Source: a virus. Taken from it: a DNA stretch of 23,152 nucleotides. Below are positions 15,064 through 22,293 of the stretch, piece after piece (the first letter of the stretch is position 1; every line of letters begins with the position of its first letter). Made by a program: the position numbers and the translations under genes. The notes under the pieces were generated by a model, which saw only the letters and a list, made by a program, of their open reading frames with translations, ran no database searches and had not been told where the DNA came from. The stretch is from IMG/VR virus record IMGVR_UViG_3300006752_000241, positions 1 through 23,152 of that record. The stretch is one strand, 5' to 3'.

Positions 15064-16584
15064 TCACACGATGAAGGTAACCTTTGGCTTCTTCACCATG
15101 CCGTACATGGAAGTCTTTTTGGAATAATCACTGTCTTTGTAATCATCTGTTTCGTTGACTTCCGGTTCCTCTTCGGAAACCTCCACAACTGCCTCTTCTA
15201 CTACTTCACCCTCTGGTGTTTCGGCATCGTCTGCGTATTCTTCATCGCATCCGTCACACTCTTCATCCATACACATTGGACACATGCCGTCTTCGGCTGT
15301 TTCTCCGCCAGCCGCTTGGATAAGGCCCATGGTATCCATAGCCATAAGCCCCATCTTTGCCTCTTCTTGCATATCCATGATGTGTTTCAGGCCATGCCAT
15401 TTGACTACATCTGCAGGCAGAACGTATTCGCCTTGGGATATGTTAATATCAATATCGTCCCGTACCTCTTCGGCAGAGGAACCCACGGGGATTGGGTTAC
15501 CGGAGACAGGGTCTACTGGACCCATCATGCCGCCGTGGTACATATCAAGCTCATCTTCCTCAGAGGTGGCCTTCTGCACTGCCTCTGCACGGGTTTTCTC
15601 GTAAGATGAAAGAGACCCGTCATTGTCCAGATCTGCTTTGTTTTCGTCTAATTGAAATTTATTGTTTGCCATGTCTTCGCCTTCCGGGGTCATAATGCCT
15701 TTACGAGCTACTGCTAGACCACCAAGGGCCATGCCCTCAGCTTCTGCGTACTCTGGATAAACAATCGTAATGTTGTGTGAGAAATCTGTGTCGTACACCG
15801 GCTCTTGGCCTTCATAACCACGGGTAAAGGTATGCTTACCGATGGTAATTGGGTCTGGGCCAGAAAAGTCTGTACCACGGGCTTTGGTTGTACTTGTATT
15901 CTGAAAGAATGTACGCCCGTCTACTGCGTCTTTGCCCATCTGATAGTAATCAGCAAACTCAGCGTGGCCCCGTTGTAGATCCTCTTCTGGTACGGGTATG
16001 CTATAAACGTCACCATACTTACGGATCGGTTCAAACTCATCTGCAGTCAGAAGCTCATCTACGCTGTCTGGGAAGCGTGAAGAGGCTAGTCGGTTGAAGA
16101 TCACCCCACGAACAGCGTTTCGGCCTTCTACGCCCTCCCCACGGGCTTCTGCCCATACCAGACGCTCAATCTTATCTGCATCCTCATAGGGTAGCTCTGT
16201 CTTGGGACGGGCTTTAGGGCGTGGGCTTGTTTCAACCATCAGGCCACCCTCATCAAAACCTTTTTTATTATTCTGTAATATCTCAGAAGCCTCTTCAGGA
16301 CTCGTCGTGTCTGTCATAGATTTATGAATTTCGGCGTCGAACTCTTCTAATTCTTGAACCGCATTCTCACCTGTACGGGTGGGCCAATCCACACCGCTAT
16401 CAATTGCAAAACGGGTAGCCTGTTCATCAGAAACTATTTCACCATCCCATACGGTGGGTATAAGAGTTTCGACCCCATCGATGTTTACTATGATGGTATT
16501 CACAGTCGCTAAGTTGCCATCTTCAAGAGTTTTAGCTCTGCCCTTCGCAATGTTTAGGTAGTGATGCTCAGTAATAGCGTCCAT
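15064..16584 (-). CDS. Multidomain virion protein with SleB-type cell-wall hydrolase domain
   Basis: A 506-residue protein between portal and scaffold, with at least five parts. (a) Residues 1-90 hold an 'IPTVWDGEIVSDEQATRFAI' module seen in other phage structural proteins. (b) About 135-260 is a SleB-like hydrolase (Hydrolase_2 type): IERLVWAEARGEG with likely catalytic Glu146, the VIFNRLASSRFPDSV helix, and GRTFFQNT followed by ITIGKHTFTRGY. (c) About 318-329 is an EF-hand/dockerin-type loop, DLDNDGSLSSYE. (d) About 372-412 is an 'ISQGEYVLPADVVKWHGLKH' module common in marine phage proteins. (e) Residues 435-446 hold a CPMC...CDGC cluster, then a strongly acidic tail. The hydrolase domain suggests local peptidoglycan cleavage during DNA entry, while parts (a) and (d) suggest a virion component. 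The start overlaps the upstream stop (TAATG). Activity is inferred from motif only. Confidence 0.83.
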   Translation of the reverse strand: MDAITEHHYLNIAKGRAKTLEDGNLATVNTIIVNIDGVETLIPTVWDGEIVSDEQATRFAIDSGVDWPTRTGENAVQELEEFDAEIHKSMTDTTSPEEASEILQNNKKGFDEGGLMVETSPRPKARPKTELPYEDADKIERLVWAEARGEGVEGRNAVRGVIFNRLASSRFPDSVDELLTADEFEPIRKYGDVYSIPVPEEDLQRGHAEFADYYQMGKDAVDGRTFFQNTSTTKARGTDFSGPDPITIGKHTFTRGYEGQEPVYDTDFSHNITIVYPEYAEAEGMALGGLAVARKGIMTPEGEDMANNKFQLDENKADLDNDGSLSSYEKTRAEAVQKATSEEDELDMYHGGMMGPVDPVSGNPIPVGSSAEEVRDDIDINISQGEYVLPADVVKWHGLKHIMDMQEEAKMGLMAMDTMGLIQAAGGETAEDGMCPMCMDEECDGCDEEYADDAETPEGEVVEEAVVEVSEEEPEVNETDDYKDSDYSKKTSMYGMVKKPKVTFIV

Positions 16585-16799
16585 TAGTCTGCACCCTTAA
16601 TCACTTCATCACGAAGTGTTTTGAATCTACGAAGCTCTGTGATTGCCCCTTGAATTTCTAAAATTCGTTGTGGGTCTTTTTGTTTTTCTAGAAGGTCACG
16701 AAGACCTTCAATTCTAGCTGCAACGTAATCGTGCAGTAGATCCATTTGCTCTTTGTTATTTACCAAAGGAAGCAATAGGCGATATAAATTCTTATCCAT
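16584..16799 (-). CDS. Small helical protein downstream of portal
   Basis: A 71-residue, Leu/Arg/Glu-rich protein (MDKNLYRLLLPLVNNKEQMD), predicted to be nearly all helix. The pattern LHDYVAARIEGLRDLLEKQ / RILEIQGAITELRRFKTLRD suggests a helical hairpin or coiled coil. It has no membrane segment or signal. A similar-sized protein with an 'I-x-x-L-x-x-L-E ... G-A-I-x-E-L-x-x-F/L-x-x-L' pattern follows the portal gene in many aquatic podovirus-like genomes as I recall. It is embedded in the operon by an 8-base overlap upstream and a TAATG downstream. A portal- or head-associated accessory role is a guess. Confidence 0.77.
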   Translation of the reverse strand: MDKNLYRLLLPLVNNKEQMDLLHDYVAARIEGLRDLLEKQKDPQRILEIQGAITELRRFKTLRDEVIKGAD

Positions 16800-16956
16800 T
16801 ATTTACCCTGAAACAGTACAACGCAATGTTGTTGGTAGTGACTAGAACACTCGCCTTAGTCATTTCTTCCATGCAGATTTTCTCGCTAGAATACTGGCCT
16901 AGCTGGTAATGCGTTACGTTGTTGTTCAGTATCTGAAAGAACAGAAGTACCCACAT
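16792..16956 (-). CDS. Small 54-aa protein with hydrophobic N-terminus, directly after portal
   Basis: A short gene (54 codons plus TAA) that exactly fills the apparent gap after the portal. The ATG (16956-16954) shares one base with the portal stop TAA (TAATG), and its own TAA lies 8 bases into the next gene. The peptide begins MWVLLFFQILNNNVTHYQLG, a hydrophobic start followed by a polar body with two Cys (28 and 48) and a final NNIALYCFRVNNG strand. It could be a signal-anchored or exported peptide with a disulphide. An AAGGA lies about 11 bases upstream. Perfect coupling at both ends and a sensible sequence argue for a real gene. The family is unknown to me beyond a vague likeness to small secreted peptides in marine phages. 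Confidence 0.72.
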   Translation of the reverse strand: MWVLLFFQILNNNVTHYQLGQYSSEKICMEEMTKASVLVTTNNIALYCFRVNNG

Positions 16957-19103
16957 TACTGAGGCTGTCCTTGTGGCGGCTGCGGTACGTTACCGCCGTT
17001 GTCCCCACCACCTGCGCCTGTGAAGCCGGGAGCGCCCGGTTCTGGTGCGCCACCCGGTGCGATATTACCGTTACCGTTGCCTGTAGGATCTTGTGGGGAG
17101 GGTGCGCCACCCGGTGCCGGTGCAGCTTGTGCTGGATCAGGCTGGGGCATCATTGCTTGGATCTCAGCCATCATCTTGGCTTGGATCATCGCTTCCCGTG
17201 GATCGTTCATAATCTTGTCTTCATCTAGGTCCATAGACGCTGCAAGCTCACGCAGGATGAAGTCATACTTAACAAACGGAGCCATCTGTTGGTTGGCTGT
17301 CATTTGCATAAACTGTAGCAGACGCTGGCTGCGGATCTCGTTACGCATCAAGCTTTCTGTGCCACGGGCTTTAACCGTAAGATCGCCTTTGGTGTATTGC
17401 TGATCGAAGTTGAATTGCATGTTGAAGGCGAAGAGTGCCTTGCCCAGAGGTGACAGAAGGTAGTCATCTAGATTGCGCACAACCGCTTTGATGTTCTGTG
17501 CGGCTGCACCCATCAACATGGACATACCAGAGGCTGTACGACCAACACCCATAACACCGCCAGCACCGTGGCTGTAGGACGGGATACCAGTAGCTTCATC
17601 TGATAGCTGCCGTGCCTTATCAAACATCATAAGAAGTTCTTGGCTGACGTTAGGGAACTTGGTCCCGAATATGGCCTGTCCGGGTGCGCCTGCCTGTCTC
17701 CGAAACACCTTGCCGGGGTACACAGAAAGATCCTGACCCGGTACTAGGTTGGTCTCATCAATCTCAATAAGTAGGTTACCAGACAACGCACCGTTATCTA
17801 CAGCCATCCGCATGAAGCCGTTCATCAGAAGCTGTGTGTCTTCCATATTCTCTGCTACGCCAATACCGAAGAACCCGTATGGGTTAAGCTCATATGGCAC
17901 CGCAGAGTATGGGATGCGTGTAGGTGTGAAGGGGTTAATTACCAGACGCAGGATCTGACCATTACAAATCCATACGTTGACCTGTACTTCATCACGATCT
18001 TCTACCTCATCAGGTAATTCGATGTCAGCCTGTTCAGCAAGCTCTGTATCCAGCACACCCCAATACTCAAGAACCTCGTAGCGGTCTGGGCTTTCAGAGT
18101 TATTGCTCTCATCAAGCGCATCTTCCCAATACTCACGCTGGTACTGTGGGCCAAACTCAATAGCCAGTTCGATGCTCTCATCACGGAAGTGTGGGCGGCG
18201 TTTAAGGCTACGGAGTTGGGTACGGTTCAGACGGTGACGCTGTATAGTAAACTCAGCTTCAGCCATGTTTCGGGCGTCTGGATCGGGATATAGATCCCAG
18301 ATAGACACATACTCAACTTTGGGGATAGTTTCAAACAAAGGATCATAATTACCCTCATCATCCCAACGTGGATATTCTTTGTCGAATGCAAATGGACCCT
18401 TCAAAATACCTGTACCAAACAGGCAGGTCTCAAAGGCTACAGACCGCAGATGCTTAGAAGCGTTGGTTTCGTCCAACTGATCATGCATCTTGCGTTCCGT
18501 GCTCTGGGCGGCAAGTTTTGCAGGCTCAAAGTAGATAGCAGAAGGTGAATCCCCTGTACCCATCTCTAATTCATCGGCAATAGGCTCTAATTTAGCCTTA
18601 TATGGCCCTAAATCCTTCTCAATGTCGGGACGGGCAATAGGACGCTTGGGTGTGTACTGAACACCAGCCATTTCCTCTACTTTTTCAGAAGTAATGGCAT
18701 TTGGGTCGTAATTTACCGCACCAGCAACATTAGAGGGGTACTTACGGCTCTCAATACCCACTGGAAACTTAGAACCGGCGAATAATACGTCTACAACCTG
18801 TGCATATGCCGCCAAAACCTTAGTTTTAGTGATCTTAACGAAGGCTTGGGACTTTTCTGTGTCAGTAAACTGCACTTCGGGGCCATAAAGACCACGATAG
18901 TTGCGGTATGACATCAACCAACGCTCTTCATCGGACAAACGATGGTCTTTTGACTTCCGAAACTGGCCTTCAATGAACGAAGCAACGCCAGAATAGTCTA
19001 AATTCTCTTGTTCTACGTCCCCGTCCTCTTCCAAAGCAATAACTTGTTCCGCTTCAGTCTGATCTTCGGGTGTAGAACCGTTAGGTTTATCCATTAATGC
19101 CAT
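16956..19103 (-). CDS. Portal protein
   Basis: A 715-residue portal, starting 3 bases after the terminase stop. The N-terminus is acidic, then FIEGQFRKSKDHRLSDEERW and the LMSYRNYRGLYG segment typical of this portal group. The core holds KTKVLAAYAQVVDVLFAG, an LRSVAFETCLFGTGILKGPF helix, VEYVSIWDLYPDPDARN (wing region), EYWGVLDTE, and IPYSAVPYELNPYGFFGIGV followed by a long helical stretch ending in KARQLSDEATGIPSYSHGAG. These are recognisable portal motifs of P22-like/podovirus type. The last 75 residues are low complexity, Pro/Gly/Ala/Gln-rich (APAPGGAPSPQDPTGNGNGN), likely disordered. The dodecamer is the DNA entry vertex, binds terminase during packaging, and later binds the tail adaptor. 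Confidence 0.92.
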   Translation of the reverse strand: MALMDKPNGSTPEDQTEAEQVIALEEDGDVEQENLDYSGVASFIEGQFRKSKDHRLSDEERWLMSYRNYRGLYGPEVQFTDTEKSQAFVKITKTKVLAAYAQVVDVLFAGSKFPVGIESRKYPSNVAGAVNYDPNAITSEKVEEMAGVQYTPKRPIARPDIEKDLGPYKAKLEPIADELEMGTGDSPSAIYFEPAKLAAQSTERKMHDQLDETNASKHLRSVAFETCLFGTGILKGPFAFDKEYPRWDDEGNYDPLFETIPKVEYVSIWDLYPDPDARNMAEAEFTIQRHRLNRTQLRSLKRRPHFRDESIELAIEFGPQYQREYWEDALDESNNSESPDRYEVLEYWGVLDTELAEQADIELPDEVEDRDEVQVNVWICNGQILRLVINPFTPTRIPYSAVPYELNPYGFFGIGVAENMEDTQLLMNGFMRMAVDNGALSGNLLIEIDETNLVPGQDLSVYPGKVFRRQAGAPGQAIFGTKFPNVSQELLMMFDKARQLSDEATGIPSYSHGAGGVMGVGRTASGMSMLMGAAAQNIKAVVRNLDDYLLSPLGKALFAFNMQFNFDQQYTKGDLTVKARGTESLMRNEIRSQRLLQFMQMTANQQMAPFVKYDFILRELAASMDLDEDKIMNDPREAMIQAKMMAEIQAMMPQPDPAQAAPAPGGAPSPQDPTGNGNGNIAPGGAPEPGAPGFTGAGGGDNGGNVPQPPQGQPQ

Positions 19104-19106
19104 GCT

Positions 19107-20981
19107 TTAGTATCCAAATCTTGAATCTGAGGGGGTGTAGCGTTGAATTGGGACGCCTCGCCCCATATCAAATGGTGAGAAGGCCTTTGGGCGGCTCATA
19201 ATCCCGTAACGGACGCTGTCGTATGCGTGATCGGTGGCATACCGTGGGTCTATGTCGTCGGAACCTTTGGGGTCAGAAGGTATTACAGGTAAATCTGCGA
19301 TAATCTGGCGGCAGGTGTTAAAGAATACGATGCCTGCAGTCTCTGTTTCTTCGTCTACCTTGAGAACTTCATGGAACCGGTTCTTACCAGCAACCCTTGC
19401 GCCTGCGGAACGATCACTAGGACGCCATCTGCAGCCCATTGAGATCATTTCTTCGGCTATACTTGGGCCAATCTGCCCCCGGTTATGCCAGCAAGAGCTA
19501 TCCAGAACACCGTAGTGGATGCTTTCGCCACGCTCTGCTTCCATAACTGCACGGCCAAGGTCTTTGCCGGTATGCTTTGACACATACAACTCCCGGTAAA
19601 CGTACAAAGTCTCGTAACTAGGGTCGATGGCAAACCAGTGTACCGCAGAATAAGAACTATACCCGTAGTCACATGACCTAAACCTGCGCCAATCATCCGG
19701 TATATCGAAGGGTTCACACACATGCGTGGACTGCTTAAACTCTGGGAAGGCTGCACCATCTGCTACAGCCCAATCACCCTCTAGCAACTGTCTACGCTGC
19801 ATCTCAGGCAGGGCTAGTAGGTTAGCCTCGTACTGCCCGTCCTGCATCAGATACGGATTATCTTTTAGGGATGCTGGGATAAACCGGCGGTAGAAAAGAG
19901 GTTCACCCTCTTTTTCGTGTCCTACAGGGAAAACCATTGGCTCTCCGCTGTCTACGTCCGTTGCAACAAACCTTTTATTGGCAGGTGCAGGGTCTACGAA
20001 CATCTGCTTAACCCAGCCATGGCCCCTACCACCGGGGTTAGTTGTAGCTCTTTGAAACAGAGGTAGCTCTGGGTCGGTAGTACGAAGCCGTGAGCGCATG
20101 TAGTTCCATGCAAACGGTGTGGAGTACTGTGTAAGCTCATCAAAGGCTATGTAGCTAAAAGCTAGACCCTGATACCGCAGAACATCTTCATCACGCTCTA
20201 GGTAGGTCATCCACAGTTTCGCACCGCTAGGAAATACCCACTGAGACTTCTTCTCTTGCCACTTAGCGCCCGGATAGATCTTCGGGTACATCTCTTGTGA
20301 CTTCCAGATCAATTCCCGCAATTCATCGTTAGTACGGCGCAGGATGATCCCGTTGAAGTTCTTGTTGTGGAAGTACCGCATAGGGTCTGCCAGAAGCCCG
20401 TAGGATTTGCCTCCACCCGCTGCCCCGCCATACAACACCTCACGCTCAGAGGCCGCTAGGAAGTCCGTCTGTGGACCGGGATTGGGTTGGAATACAACCT
20501 CACGCTCTTGGGTTTCCTGCGTGATAACACCGAAGTCCAAAGTCTCAGAAATGCTTTGGTATTCTTCTTCTGCCTCTTCGGTAGCCCCAAACTTATCAGC
20601 TAGACGGTTCTCCATCATAGTCTTGATACGCTTGCTGTCTGAAATCTTACGCTTCAGACGGGCCTCTTCTTTTTCAGCGGCGGTATTAGGCTTAGGCTTC
20701 TTGCGCTGGGCCTTTTTAAGCTCTTTAACCCGCTTACTCTTGGGCCGGTGTAGCTTCCAGATATTGCTGATACCCTGACCAGAAATACTGCGACCTACTT
20801 TGTTGGAAAGCCATTCCGCAACCTTACGGGTGCTGTAGCCTTCGTCCAAGTGATCCATGGCCTGTTCTACAAGAGGTACGACATCTGGATCTGGTATTAG
20901 TTGTAAAGAACCCTCTTCCACAGGCTTGTATGCATAAGGCAGACGCTGCGTAGGGTTCTTTCTAGTTTTGTTTATCCACAT
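19107..20981 (-). CDS. terL: Terminase large subunit with N-terminal helix-turn-helix extension
   Basis: A 624-residue packaging motor. The ATPase part has Walker A GGAAGGGKS (residues 185-193), a following helix, and Walker B YIAFDE (Asp281, Glu282). The nuclease part has acidic motifs at Asp438 (FRSCDYGYSSYS), Asp494 (YGVLDSSCW) and Asp584 in DHAYDSVRYG. Ahead of the motor is an extra 170 residues: a Glu/Asp-rich start, a helix-turn-helix-like STRKVAEWLSNKVGRSISGQ (about 50-70) with NIWKLH, and a Lys-rich coiled segment. This resembles the DNA-reading part of recombinases and might help choose the packaging site. The start is uncertain: ATG 20981 overlaps TerS by 20 bases but has no clear Shine-Dalgarno, while ATG 21020 has AGAGGT 8 bases upstream and would add 13 residues. 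Confidence 0.94.
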   Translation of the reverse strand: MWINKTRKNPTQRLPYAYKPVEEGSLQLIPDPDVVPLVEQAMDHLDEGYSTRKVAEWLSNKVGRSISGQGISNIWKLHRPKSKRVKELKKAQRKKPKPNTAAEKEEARLKRKISDSKRIKTMMENRLADKFGATEEAEEEYQSISETLDFGVITQETQEREVVFQPNPGPQTDFLAASEREVLYGGAAGGGKSYGLLADPMRYFHNKNFNGIILRRTNDELRELIWKSQEMYPKIYPGAKWQEKKSQWVFPSGAKLWMTYLERDEDVLRYQGLAFSYIAFDELTQYSTPFAWNYMRSRLRTTDPELPLFQRATTNPGGRGHGWVKQMFVDPAPANKRFVATDVDSGEPMVFPVGHEKEGEPLFYRRFIPASLKDNPYLMQDGQYEANLLALPEMQRRQLLEGDWAVADGAAFPEFKQSTHVCEPFDIPDDWRRFRSCDYGYSSYSAVHWFAIDPSYETLYVYRELYVSKHTGKDLGRAVMEAERGESIHYGVLDSSCWHNRGQIGPSIAEEMISMGCRWRPSDRSAGARVAGKNRFHEVLKVDEETETAGIVFFNTCRQIIADLPVIPSDPKGSDDIDPRYATDHAYDSVRYGIMSRPKAFSPFDMGRGVPIQRYTPSDSRFGY

Positions 20982-21351
20982 CGTCGGCTTTTGGCGGTAG
21001 AATAAACATGCCACCACCATTGTTGGTGACCTCTACCTTCTCCCGTTTAACTAGACCTGTACGGTCCAATACCTCACGGGCAGCGTTGATAGCGTTTCGT
21101 GCGCCCAGCGCCGTGGGGTCATCCAGAACACCTAGCAACCCGTGGGCGGCTTTAGGGGCGTTCATAGCAAGCATCATAGATGCCTGTTCAATAATCTCTT
21201 CTTTAAGCGGTCCAGTGACTTCAGAAACACCTGTACCCTTGGAGTAACCTGCAACATCCATAGCCTTACGGACATTGCCACGACACTCTCCCATAAGGGC
21301 TTCAAGAAATGCAGACTGTTTTTCAGTATATTTTTTAGGGGCATCGGTCAT
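20962..21351 (-). CDS. terS: Terminase small subunit (putative)
   Basis: A 129-residue protein starting MTDAPKKYTEKQSAFLEALM. The ATG at 21351 overlaps the previous stop (ATGA) and has GAGGA about 10 bases upstream; longer in-frame starts would read back into the upstream gene and add an odd Cys-containing leader. The helix-turn-helix-like region (KQSAFLEALMGECRGNVRKA, then AMDVAGYSKGTGVSEVT) is the usual N-terminal DNA-binding form of small terminases. The remainder is helical with ARNAINAAREVLDRTGLVKR, another family signature, and a basic/hydrophobic C-terminus (GGGMFILPPKADD). It should bind the packaging start site and hand DNA to TerL. The gene order TerS-TerL-portal supports this strongly. 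Confidence 0.87.
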   Translation of the reverse strand: MTDAPKKYTEKQSAFLEALMGECRGNVRKAMDVAGYSKGTGVSEVTGPLKEEIIEQASMMLAMNAPKAAHGLLGVLDDPTALGARNAINAAREVLDRTGLVKREKVEVTNNGGGMFILPPKADDVDKQN

Positions 21352-21623
21352 CCCATCGTCCTCATGTAAATAAATCCAGCACCTATAGACGCTGTGAATA
21401 CGATCCACCAAATGCGCTCAAAGAACTGAAGCTTATGGCCTCTGGACGCAGTAAGCTGGTCTAGCTTAACGATACGGTCCCAGAGGACTTTCTGTTGATC
21501 ATCAATATTGTCCATGCGCTTAAACACAGTAATCATACGCTCTTCCATACGGGCGAGGGTGATAACTGCGTTCGATAGTGCGTCCAACTTATCCTCAATT
21601 CTTTTGAGGCGATCTTCGCTCAT
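21348..21623 (-). CDS. Coiled-coil protein with C-terminal membrane segment; holin-like candidate
   Basis: A 91-residue protein starting MSEDRLKRIEDKLDALSNAV. A long heptad-patterned helix (residues about 3-66) precedes one transmembrane segment (about 72-88, RIWWIVFTASIGAGFIYM). The plan resembles XhlA/hemolysin-type accessory holins and similar proteins upstream of terminase genes in aquatic phages. I set the start at ATG 21623 because it forms an ATGA overlap with the upstream stop and is preceded by AAGAGGAAGAAG; an ATG at 21647 adds eight mostly Glu residues that are really this ribosome binding site translated. It could permit endolysin release, but a role in membrane-associated packaging or lysis control is equally open. 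It also overlaps TerS by four bases. Confidence 0.8.
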   Translation of the reverse strand: MSEDRLKRIEDKLDALSNAVITLARMEERMITVFKRMDNIDDQQKVLWDRIVKLDQLTASRGHKLQFFERIWWIVFTASIGAGFIYMRTMG

Positions 21624-21865
21624 TTCTTCTTCCTCTTGGCTTTCCAATTAACCTTTGCAGAAGAAGTTTTCTTCTTAGTAGCAGCCTTACCCGCTTTGGA
21701 TTTGCACTGCGCCATGGTGGGCCTACAGGCTGGGTAAGAGCCACCACTTTTCTTAGATTTTCTACCGCAGGGACCACCTGTTTTACAGTTGACCCAGCCC
21801 TTACCACCATTTTGGCTAAACCATTTCTTCAGGCCGCTACCGGTGCTACTTTTTTTTGCTGCCAC
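21620..21865 (-). CDS. Small Lys-rich, Cys-containing protein (WVN-K-TGGPCGRK motif)
   Basis: An 81-residue, strongly basic protein beginning with GTG at 21865 (MAAKKSSTGSGLKKWFSQNG). The core reads GGKGWVNCKTGGPCGRKSKK then GGSYPACRPTMAQCKSK, followed by a Lys-only tail. I recall the same 'KKWF...WV(D/N)..TG.PCGR......YPACRP' core in small hypothetical proteins of cyanophages and other aquatic phages, including a DUF family whose number I will not assert. Four Cys (47 residues apart from first to last at most) and many Lys suggest metal or nucleic-acid binding. It overlaps the 54-aa gene upstream by 20 bases and the holin-like gene downstream by 4. Function is unknown. Confidence 0.8.
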   Translation of the reverse strand: MAAKKSSTGSGLKKWFSQNGGKGWVNCKTGGPCGRKSKKSGGSYPACRPTMAQCKSKAGKAATKKKTSSAKVNWKAKRKKK

Positions 21866-22010
21866 TTTTCTTACCGCCTATGTTGTAATTCTTAGCGCCA
21901 ACCTTCCGACACTTAACCATATGACCGCTGCGGTATGCTGAGTTTTGTGGCATCGCCTTCTTTACTTTCGTGTAGCAGGCGTCCTTTTTTGTTTTCTTCT
22001 TAGCAGCCAT
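21846..22010 (-). CDS. Small 54-aa Lys/Cys protein (KKDACYTKVKKAM motif)
   Basis: A 54-codon gene read directly from the sequence: it starts MAAKKKTKKDACYTKVKKAM, continues PQNSAYRSGHMVKCRKVGAK, and ends NYNIGGKKSGSKKK. The ATG follows the previous gene's TAA immediately, with GGAAG 6 bases upstream of it. The 'KDACY.KVK......AY.SG..VKCRKVGA.N' pattern is one I recall as a widespread tiny hypothetical in cyanophages and marine phages, so purifying selection is likely. Two Cys and about one third Lys/Arg point to a nucleic-acid or metal-binding peptide. It shares its last 20 bases with the next gene in another frame. Function unknown. Confidence 0.8.
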   Translation of the reverse strand: MAAKKKTKKDACYTKVKKAMPQNSAYRSGHMVKCRKVGAKNYNIGGKKSGSKKK

Positions 22011-22289
22011 TTAACACTTCCAAGCTTTGCGGGACCAATAATTAGCAGAAAGCTTGCTGGACTTACCCTTGATACCACCGGATCGGGCGCAGTAGCTTTT
22101 CTTGCGTTTAGGTTGGTCAGATTTGATAGACATATTAGGGTCGCCAAAGGTGATGTACTTAACGCTGTCACCCTCTACAGCCAGAACCTCAAACTTCTTG
22201 GGTCCACCACGGCGGGGCTTGTTTACAGAAGTAAAGCCATGACGCTTCTTAGCGGCTGCAATCTTCTCTGCTTTAGTTTTACCAGCCAT
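22011..22289 (-). CDS. Small basic protein ending in a KRKKSYCARSGG...KAWKC motif
   Basis: A 92-residue, Lys/Arg-rich protein with an AAGGT ribosome binding site. It begins MAGKTKAEKIAAAKKRHGFT, then a VNKPRRGGPKKFEVLAVEGD segment that suggests a small beta-hairpin, and ends KRKKSYCARSGGIKG ... YWSRKAWKC. The ending matches in style the 'KSFCAR...KARRRWKC' endings of small hypotheticals in many aquatic phages (from memory). It has Cys only near the C-terminus (residues about 67 and 92). It is the first of three adjacent small basic genes and lies 4 bases after the 157-aa gene. A DNA-binding, capsid-internal or host-takeover role is possible; nothing is proven. Confidence 0.8.
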   Translation of the reverse strand: MAGKTKAEKIAAAKKRHGFTSVNKPRRGGPKKFEVLAVEGDSVKYITFGDPNMSIKSDQPKRKKSYCARSGGIKGKSSKLSANYWSRKAWKC

Positions 22290-22293
22290 ATTT

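Noticed and set aside
15155-15604. Ser/Thr-rich plus-strand frame
   Set aside because: Complement of the acidic Glu/Asp-rich tail of the hydrolase-domain protein; composition explained by the antisense reading.
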